From the NCBI GenBank assembly GCA_032433595.1, contig JASWJB010000046.1:62001-126000 (forward strand): a DNA stretch of 64,000 nucleotides, in the 5' to 3' direction. How positions within the stretch are numbered: position 1 is the stretch's first letter; the number at the start of each line of letters is the position of its first letter. Shown here piece after piece: positions 56,304 to 64,000 of the stretch. This DNA comes from Conoideocrella luteorostrata. Taxonomy: Eukaryota; Ascomycota; Sordariomycetes; Hypocreales; Clavicipitaceae. A program made the position numbers and the translations under genes. The notes under the pieces were generated by a model. It had not been told where the DNA came from. It worked only from the letters and a program-made list of their open reading frames with translations, and ran no database searches.

Positions 56304-58622
56304 TTTCGCATAGAAAGTTAGAAGACGTGCAAATACTGGTACTTATTGTTCTAGAAAATAACACGAATCCATTGCTGGCGGCCCGGATGCACATCTCTCC
56401 GACGATGGCACTAGAGGGAGAAAATTTCAACACTCTTCAACGGCAGTTTCCCTTCTTGATGAGCAATCCGCTGTCCAGGATTGCAATGTCAATTAGCCTA
56501 GACTGGCTTAATGGCATTCCGAGTTCGCAAGTGAATTCTGTAGAGCGTCCCATTGCATCGGTCCATTATCCTATACTTCTATTTGCACATACCTTCGCAC
56601 GCTTGGCACTCAATATGTGAGACCAGCCTGGGACTGATAAGCCAGTATGTGATATGGACCTCCTGTACTCCGTATACGCCAAAGGCTGAATGAAGTGAAC
56701 GAATGTGGCGTTCAGGGAATAAAAGTGGTTGGGCTACTAAGAAGAGCGACTGACTTACCAGGAAGGACATGGCACAGTGACAACAACCTGACGCATAACC
56801 GTGAGATTGGGCTGATACATACGGAGTACAGGCCGTGCGATAGGGACACCCTTGGGATGCTTTGGGACTGCGCTGATGTAAGGGGATTAGACACGTCGCG
56901 AGCGATAGGAAGCACGAACATTCTCAAAAGCAAAATAAAGTGATTTAGGGGCAGCGTTCTTGATCTCACGCACAGAGAACGGTGAAGCACTTTGGTTTGT
57001 AAGAGGAGCGCAACTACATCGTTCAGCTGTTTGGATACATACAGGATATAGATGGATCATCTCTTGTTAGACACGGTCGGCCTTGCAGAGGAGATTAGCA
57101 AGGCAGCGCGAAACAAATAATCCTCCCCCAGATTAACCTTGGGGACATCCGACCGCCATGGAGTGATGCTCGTTGAGTGTACTGTGCCGCATCCATTGTA
57201 CCCATCGATACCCGCTGCCTCCAAGCTGAGAAGAAGAGGAAAACGAAAAACTGCAGCTTGCTGGCGGACTCCCTCACTTTAGTCCCGCCTCACTGCTCTC
57301 AGCCCCTGCGGAGTATGAACCCGACATCTCCACGGCTTTTGTCATCAATCCTCCCTCGTGTGGCGACTATTTGGCCACCACGTCACATCAGAATAAGCAT
57401 AATAAATGAACAAAGAAACCCTAAATATCTGACTAAAAACAAGTACTCCGTAGTTAGACTGCAACAGCGACTGCAACTCCGAGAGCCGCCACCTGCCATC
57501 TATCATTCTCCCCGTCTCCATAACAGCCCCCAGAATGACTTCACTCAACCCACCAATCAAGAAGCGCTTACTAAAGAAATGTCGGTGGTCGCTGCTCGCA
57601 GACGCCGATCCTCCGGGTGCGACGTTCAAAGCTCACCCACAGCTGGAGTCCAAGGACGGGGCCTTTGGAGCACGAAGGAAATACAATGCGGTGTTCCTAG
57701 CAGGGTGCTCGCTCCGTCAAAGAGGGGAGGAGAGGAGCCGGGCGAAGACGAGAAGAGAAAGAAGTTTACAACTGTCTGCAGATGATGTTTTGGAATGTAC
57801 CCCATACATAGCTGCATGTTTCCTGGGTGTGACAATAGGAGCCCGGAGCAGACGCATGCACGTGGCATGTAACCAACCTGCAGCGAGGATAACGTCTTGG
57901 TGTGCGACTGTTACACAATACCGTCTCATCGATATGCTCCTGCCACGCCGCATACTATCTAGCTCTTGATCCAAAGCAAAACACAAAAGGCATTGTGTTG
58001 TATTGCACTACGTAGTTTTGTTTGTGCTGTGCGGAGGGAGCAGTTATGCATCAACAAGCGCGCGGGCCATCTCGTCCGTACAATAACTAGTCAATCACTA
58101 GTACGGAGCACTACCTAGCAAAACATTTCCCCCCCCCCCCCTTCCTTCATTCCTGCCTGCTGAAGCTTCCCTTCTACTAGTATTAGTTGCCTACTCCGCC
58201 TCGGCGCAACCAGTTTTCCAGACCACGGCGCTCCAAGACGCGCGAGTGCCGATGCTCCGTCTCCGCACGGTAGATTGACGCCATTGCCAGTCCGGCGCAA
58301 AACAGCCATGTCGCGCTTCGGACTTCCCTTGTTTAGCATGGAACAACCATGTCTTGGAACTTGGTCGCTACTATACTTTTTTTTATTTAGTTTAGTTTTA
58401 TTTCCTTTTAACGCCGTGATGTGATTATTTATTTATACCTCATCTTGTCGCCTTCTGGCCAGCTCTGTTTAGCACCATATGTTCCTGCGAGTTCCCCACG
58501 TTGTAAAGAGCAACCCGCTTCATTGCAAGAATCATCCATCACATACAATACCCGCCTGGGTTGTCAGAGCAAAATAGACCAGACCAGACCTCCAGTCTGT
58601 GCTGATTGTAATTCAATCCATC
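56304..58622. other. 2.3 kb divergent intergenic, no gene supported
   Basis: A 202-codon plus frame at 57177-57785 has no start of good context or family feature. ACTCCGTA/TACGGAGT copies lie near 56657, 56820 and 57444; a C12 run lies at about 58129-58141. Confidence 0.4.
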
Positions 58623-59740
58623 ATGTCCATCCCAGGATCAAGTGGTCCTTCCATTGAGGACCTCCAAAAAATGGTACGTCTAGTTCACTCACACAAACAC
58701 CAAAACACCATCGCCATCGCCATCGCCAAACTAACCAAATATCACCACAGGGCCCTCCATATCCCCCCCAAGCCGCCGGCCTGGGCGGCACTCCCACCAA
58801 CTCCGTCGACACACCCATCTCGTCCGTTATCCTCGCGCTCTTCATCGGCTCCGCCATCCTCCACATGACCATCTTCCAGCGCAACCGCAAGCGAGGCCAC
58901 AAGTTCGTCCTGTCCGGCCTCATCTTCGGTCTCTCCATGGCCCGCATCACCGCCAACGTCATGCGCATCGTCTGGGCGAATTACCCGCGCAACACGCAAA
59001 TCGCCATCGCAGCCAACATCCTCACCAACGCCGGCGTGCTCCTCCTCTTTGTCGTCAACCTCATCCTCGCCCAGCGCATACTGCGCGCCCACCACCCCCG
59101 GCTCGGCTGGCACAGCAGCGTCTCCGTGTCGTTCAAGATCCTCTACGCCATCATTGTAGCGCTGCTCGTCATGGTCATCATTTCTACTGTGTACTCATTT
59201 TACACCCTCGATATGCACACCCGCTCGCAGCTACGGGATATCCAGCTCTTTGCTACGACCTTCCTCGCCGTGCTGGCGTTCCTGCCTATCCCCATTGTGC
59301 TGATGAGTGTGCTGCTCCCCCGGAAGCAGCCCATTGAGCACTTTGGTAAAAAGGGCAGCATGGGCACCAAGGTTCTCTTGGTGCTTTTCACTTCAGCTAT
59401 TCTGGCCTTGGGAGCTAGTTTCCGTGCCGGCGTGGCGTTTCAGGTTCGACCACTGAATAACCCAGCTTGGTATCATAGCAAGGCGTGCTACTACTGTTTC
59501 ACCTATGTGATTGAGATTATAGTCGTCTACCTATACGGTCTCAGCAGATTCGACCTGCGGTTCCACATTCCCAACGGTTCAAGCCAGCCGGGCCACTACT
59601 CGAAGGGGTTGGTGGATGCTGAGCCCAAAAATCTGCCTATTGATGACGAACAGCCACCAAGTCAGGCTGAGGAGCGTGAGAAGGAGAGGCAGTGGGAGTC
59701 GAACCTCCAAAATGAGATGGATAGACGAGAGTCGGTCTGA
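58623..59740 (+). CDS. Seven-transmembrane fungal protein (probably DUF3112 family)
   Basis: Predicted 346 aa in two exons, 58623-58673 and 58751-59740, intron 77 nt (GTACGT...CAG) between QKM and GPPYPPQAAG. Seven hydrophobic helices can be counted: SSVILALFIGSAILHMTIF; VLSGLIFGLSMARITANVM; IAANILTNAGVLLLFVVNLI; ILYAIIVALLVMVIISTVY; LFATTFLAVLAFLPIPIVL; KVLLVLFTSAILALGASFR; CYYCFTYVIEIIVVYLYGL. The polar C-terminus is about 60 residues long with many charged residues. The motif NRKRGHKF after TM1, MARI in TM2 and SFYTLD after TM4 fit the fungal-only family I know as DUF3112. Topology is that of a receptor or a small carrier, and the function is not known. Confidence 0.88.
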
Positions 59741-60477
59741 CGGAAGGAATGGCATGCCACCTCAAAAGGTTACCTGTGCATATATGAACACCCCGATATG
59801 GTATTTACTTAATTTTTATGGTGCATTGCAAGCGTTTTTGGAGTTTTGGAGTAATATCACGAAATAGAATGGGCTGGAGGATCCATGTGTGCGTCCGTTC
59901 CTCATCCGGGCCGGCGTGTACGAGACTGAGCATATTTCATAGTGCACAGGCATGTAAAATCTACTTTAGAACAATACATCTCTATAAGCATTTAAATCGT
60001 GGTCAAATCGTGGTTTCATCTCCATAGAGTCACAAGTCGATGATGATGCAGGAAATGTCATGGAACAACAGCGCCGTTATTGAGATCCACCCAACAGGAC
60101 ACCACAAAGCAGCATCGCGTATGAGCTGAATCCTCTCTCCCTGATTAAACCAGCTCTGTAATTGTCCGCGGGGGGGGGTGGGGGGGGGGTCTTATTTTAT
60201 CCCGTCTCTGGACTTGATGACTCTATCAAGGGCTGCCTGGTCCGCCAGAGAAAAATCCGTAGTCATCATCAAACCGCCACAAGGCATGAACGTACAGCCC
60301 TGTCTCACATGCGCGCAATATTGTCATGGCGGTGTGCTTTTGTCCCGTAGATTGTGACATCGAGATTAATAGTACACATTTCGGGACACCCAGCTGCAAA
60401 TGTTCTAACCTGTCTATCTTGTACTCGACATGAACCGAACAACGCAACCCTGTTCCTCGTCTCCACAAGTAGCATAT
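59741..60477. other. Convergent 3' intergenic
   Basis: Between the seven-TM gene and the PP2A gene, which face each other. Holds a G-rich run at about 60169-60188. No gene. Confidence 0.45.
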
Positions 60478-61974
60478 TTAGAGGAAATAGTCAGGTGTGC
60501 CTGTAAATTATCAGTACAATTTCACAGCAATTCAGGGTATTGATTGTAAGCGTACGTCTAGAAACCATAGGCTCTCCGGCCCGCGGGCATGGATCGAATT
60601 GCAGGCTAATATCGAGGTCAGCACGAGACATCAGGATACCTCCAAGTCCTGGTCCACATACAATGTATATTTTAAATGCTCGTCAATCTCCATGATGGCT
60701 GCTTGGTTACCACATCGGTAGCAGTAGTTGGGTGCTAGTCGCCGAAGTCAGGAAAGAGATCTCATACACAATGTCAAGGCATATCAGCGCACCTGAAAAG
60801 ATTGTCACGACATTACGGTCTTGTGACCAGTTGTAGCCCTCCATTACAAGCTGATGAGCCCGAGCGATCAATGTCAAACCGTTGTTGTGGTTAAAGGCTT
60901 CCGAAATATCTTGTCCAAAGGTGTACCCCGCACCACGAGGCGATATCCCCCAACCGCACCGGTCGTCGGGGTCGGACCACAAAAGATCACACATGGGGCC
61001 CTCATGAGGAACCTCTTGGATGCGGTCAAGAGCTCTGATGTTATCCAAAGTATCAATGCTGGGAGACAGGCCACCGTGAAGGCAGAAGATCTGATTATCG
61101 ATAAGAGCGGTGAGGGGGAGGTAGTCGAAGACATCTGTAAAGTATTTCCAAACGTTGGCGTTGCCGTATTTTCGCAAGCACTCGTCATAGAAACCGTAGA
61201 CTTGAGTAATCTGCCGAGACTCGTGATTTCCTCGCAGAATGGTGATGCGCTGGGGGTATCGAATCTTGAGAGCAACAAGTAGGGTAACGGTCTCGACCGA
61301 GTAGTAGCCTCTGTCGACATAGTCACCTAGTCGGCGTCAGCTTCGAGGACCACGTAGCACATCTCAAATATTGCCCAATACTTACCCATGAAGAGGTAGT
61401 TTGTGTCGGGATTGGGGCCGCCAATCTTGAACAGTTCCATCAAGTCGTGGAACTGACCGTGGATATCACCACAGACCGTGACGGGGCATTTCTAGTTTCG
61501 CAAAATCAGATTCCCCTCGTGGAAGCTAGTAGTCGGTATTGGCAAACTAAGTAGAAGGAGAAAAAATACATACCACAGGCTGAACATTTGACTCTTCTTG
61601 CAAGACTTCTCGTGCCTACGGGACGCCAAGTCAGTAAAGAAAGTACTCGCGTGATGATTGCCGTAAGTAGCCAGTGAGGTCTAAAGCTCTACTCAGCAAA
61701 TCGAGGGCGAAAATTCCCCAAAAAAAGGTGCGGGCACGAGCACGCGGCTCATACACATCGTCGAGCACTTATAGAAGCCAGAATTCGTCACCAGGACCCA
61801 TTTCGAGATGTTTCTCACCTTGTCGCAGAGTCTCTGAACATCGGCTTCGGCCAACTGCTTGCACTTCATCAAACTCTCGATCCAGCCGTCGAGCGTAGGA
61901 ATGGTTGCGGGCTCGTTGATGACGGGCGACACATCAGCAGGTGCCCTGCCTACGTCCTCCATATTGGTATCCAT
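60478..61974 (-). CDS. pph1: Serine/threonine phosphatase PP2A catalytic subunit
   Basis: Predicted 327 aa in seven exons: 61819-61974, 61574-61615, 61386-61491, 60793-61326, 60662-60734, 60556-60605, 60478-60500. Introns are 203, 82, 59, 58, 56 and 55 nt; the last has the unusual donor GTACGC. The spliced frame matches the Neurospora pph-1 type protein almost residue for residue in the parts I remember. Seen: the longer fungal N-terminus [15 protein letters not shown], the metal motifs [17 protein letters not shown] (split by intron 3) and [29 protein letters not shown], and the terminal TPDYFL whose last Leu is carboxyl-methylated and Tyr is phosphorylated in known enzymes. Small terminal exons make this gene easy to truncate in automatic annotation. 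Its regulator TAP42 is at 3516-4574. Confidence 0.97.
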
Positions 61975-63083
61975 TTCGTGTGTCTCTGCTCGAAGCGCCT
62001 TGTCGAGAGAGATTTCAGGATGGGAGAAATGACGTTGCGGTCACGACTGGGTCGCGATGGGTGGGGCAGCGAGGCAGGGAGAAGGAGTCCGTCCTTTACT
62101 CTCCAGCTGGGCGTAAACAATGGACGGGCCGAGCAGGTCGTAAAAGGACTGGAAATAGGTAGATATCACAATATAGGGAGAGCTGGTCGTCCGTTTTTCA
62201 AGGAGAGAAGATTCGCTTGTGAGTCCGTGGGGGGGATGCTGTCGCGCGGCTGGGCAGGGATGGTGCAGGAAAAGGTCTGGTGGGAGGTTTGGGTGGTGGT
62301 GTCTGGTTGTCGGCGATGGCGATGGTTGACAGCACCGCACAGCACAGCACAGCACGGCAGAGGTGCAAGAAGGGGGGAGCGCAGTGTAGGTGAGAGTGCT
62401 AGCTCAGCCCTTTTTGGAGCGCTTTGGATGATGCTCACTTTGGCTGGGCTGGTGGTTGTGCTAGTTTGTATGTACTCCGTAGCGGCGGGCAGCTCTCTGT
62501 CCTAGTACTAGTAGTCAAGCGGCGGTGGGTGGACGCACCAGCGAGTCGGGAGATTGCCTCATGATTGTCATAGCCTCGCTTAATCTCCCCAAGTGGCAAC
62601 GCTGGAGTACGGCTAGCTGTATTGATCTGTGAGTGGCGCCGAGAGGTCGAGACGCCACTCTTATCTCTGAGACAGCTCTGTGCCACTCAACTTTGTACGT
62701 TGTACTGCAGTAATTTACATTTTCTTATGCAGAACAATGACGCAGCTTATGCCAATTGATTCCTTTTTTCCCATCTAGTCCATTGACCACACATGGAGTA
62801 CTCCGTAGTTAAGCTACAATCCGATATTTTCCTAACTGGCATTGGCACCATCGCGGCCCGCCTTGTCTCGTGTGTGGCGTCAAAGCCCCTCCTTACCTCT
62901 TCCATAATGCCGTTGCTGTCATGGGGCCAACCAGAACTACTACCAAACTTGGCAGACTAATACCTGCACGAACAGCATTGCAGCTCACCATATTTGTCAG
63001 GACTTTGCCATTAAACATAGTGCATTTATAGTGTCAATGAACATTCATGGAAACCCTTAACAAGATCATATTACCGTACACCC
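61975..63083. other. Intergenic, PP2A 5' side
   Basis: Promoter side of the PP2A gene and 3' end of EXO84. A CAGCA repeat lies at about 62331-62354, ACTCCGTA copies near 62471 and 62794. Plus frames of 70-175 codons start upstream but show no family features. Confidence 0.4.
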
Positions 63084-64000
63084 TTAGGCCAACCCCAGTC
63101 CGACCGGGGAAGACACCACGTCAGGACTTTTCGGCGTTGGTCCCGCTTCCTTTCCTATTAGGCTCATAAAGTCCAATCCAACATCAGAAAGCTTCGTCCC
63201 GTGCTCCTTCGCCCTGTCCATGCACTGCGTCCACACTGGACCACCTCGCTCGGTACTGCTCAATTGTCTCGACAAGATTCTGTTGAAAGCTTCCACTTCC
63301 TCCTTGGCCCATTTAACACACGCACTCATCATAGGGGGAGGGAAGCAGCCTTGGAATGTCTGGACTGTATTGTGAATAGTCGTGAAGTAGACAAACGATA
63401 ACTGCCATATGTATAGATGCAGGTCACCTTGGAAAATACATTGCCTATGTTTATGTGTTAGTGTGCACAAGAAGAAGACGTCTGCCAGCCGCAAGCTTAC
63501 CTGGCTCTCTTGTGGATAATTCCTGTCCGGGCGGCAAGATAGGCCTCTCGTGCTCTGTCCTCAAAGCCAAGACTGGTCAGCCAGCCAACATTCACCTTAG
63601 TCTTAGACTGCGCGCTGTGCGTGGATTCCAGCTCGCGAATGATGATACCGGCCAGTCGAGCAGCTCGCTCTTCCACCTTGAAGTTGATAAAGTCTTGCGC
63701 GACGACATTACTCCTCAGCCCCAGCGCGAGACCCTTTAGCTTCTCGACTCGCACAACAGCTGGTTCAAACTTCTGGAGAGCAATATCAATGTCAAGTTCG
63801 TCCATTTGACTCTCAACCCATCGCAGGTTTTGCTGTTTGCCATCGACTTCGATGAGCATGTCTTTGATATCTGACAATGTTTCTAAGAGCTCTGTCTTCT
63901 GCAAAAGGCCAGGATCTCTCGATGCAAAGTAGTTGATCGTCTCTCTAGCTTTATTGTTGGCCTCCATCTCTGATTGCAAGCCTTTGCGCAGCTCCTCGAC
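63084..64000 (-). CDS. exo84: Exocyst complex component EXO84, C-terminal part
   Basis: Runs out of the window at 64000, so only about the last 287 codons are present. Two exons seen, 63501-64000 and 63084-63444, with a 56-nt intron (GTAAGC...TAG) joining HKRAR to QCIFQGDLHLYIWQLSF. Exo84 is one of eight subunits that tether secretory vesicles to the plasma membrane for growth at the hyphal tip. Supporting stretches are the helical VEKLKGLALGLRSNVVAQDFINFKVEERAARLAGII region, FEDRAREAYLAARTGIIHKR, and, after the intron, VQTFQGCFPPPMMSACVKWAKEEVEAFN, all typical of the C-terminal cullin-repeat-like helical bundle. The protein ends in a Gly/Pro-rich tail. The N-terminus with the PH domain lies outside. 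Confidence 0.93.

Noticed and set aside
57177..57785. 202-codon plus-strand frame
   Set aside because: Alternative overlapping frames of similar size (57535-57969) exist and none shows a family motif.

Overview
The window looks like nuclear chromosomal DNA of a filamentous ascomycete, most probably a Sordariomycete of the order Hypocreales. The main reason is gene structure: short introns (about 50-230 nt) with GTRNGT-like donors and CTAAC-type branch points interrupt genes whose closest relatives, from memory of the families, are mould proteins. Examples are an APSES/KilA-N regulator, an atypical HxkC/XprF-type hexokinase and a seven-helix fungal-only protein. I cannot fix the genus. There are no bacterial, organellar or viral genes and no rRNA; I saw no convincing tRNA.

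Left part, 0.5-19.3 kb. A fungal protein of unknown function (864 aa) is followed by TAP42 (PP2A regulator), DNA topoisomerase II, an APSES/KilA-N transcription factor, the Hsp90/Hsp70 co-chaperone CNS1 and a DHA1-type transporter. A 4.5 kb stretch with no gene I can support follows.

Middle part, 23.9-44.0 kb. In order: a Fhit-like diadenosine triphosphatase, an MFS transporter, the spliceosome protein CDC5/CEF1, a DHA2/VBA-type transporter with a 25-nt exon, an atypical hexokinase with an 18-nt exon, a GILT-like oxidoreductase whose stop region overlaps the scavenger decapping enzyme DcpS on the other strand, and a signal-peptide/transmembrane/SH3 protein.

Accessory stretch, 46.2-56.3 kb. 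A complete but dead Mutator-like DNA transposon (Hop type) has about 120-bp terminal inverted repeats and a perfect 9-bp target duplication; its middle shows the C-to-T signature of repeat-induced point mutation (RIP). Next to it lie an F-box/LRR-like pseudogene with one in-frame TAG, an intact ORF with an RNase H fold whose catalytic acids are all replaced, and a frameshifted aminoglycoside-phosphotransferase-like pseudogene.

Right part, 58.6-64.0 kb. A seven-transmembrane fungal protein, the seven-exon PP2A catalytic subunit gene, and the 3' part of exocyst subunit EXO84, which runs off the window.

Most genes are conserved housekeeping genes and do not form an operon-like or biosynthetic cluster. 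One functional link is visible: TAP42 and the PP2A catalytic subunit, whose products bind each other, are about 57 kb apart. I found no gene set that I would call a new biological system. The most unusual items are the catalytically emptied RNase H-like protein, the sharply bounded RIP in the transposon, and a dispersed ACTCCGTA motif found about two dozen times and only outside modelled exons. Spliced coordinates were worked out by hand from splice signals and reading frame; each model adds up to a whole number of codons.
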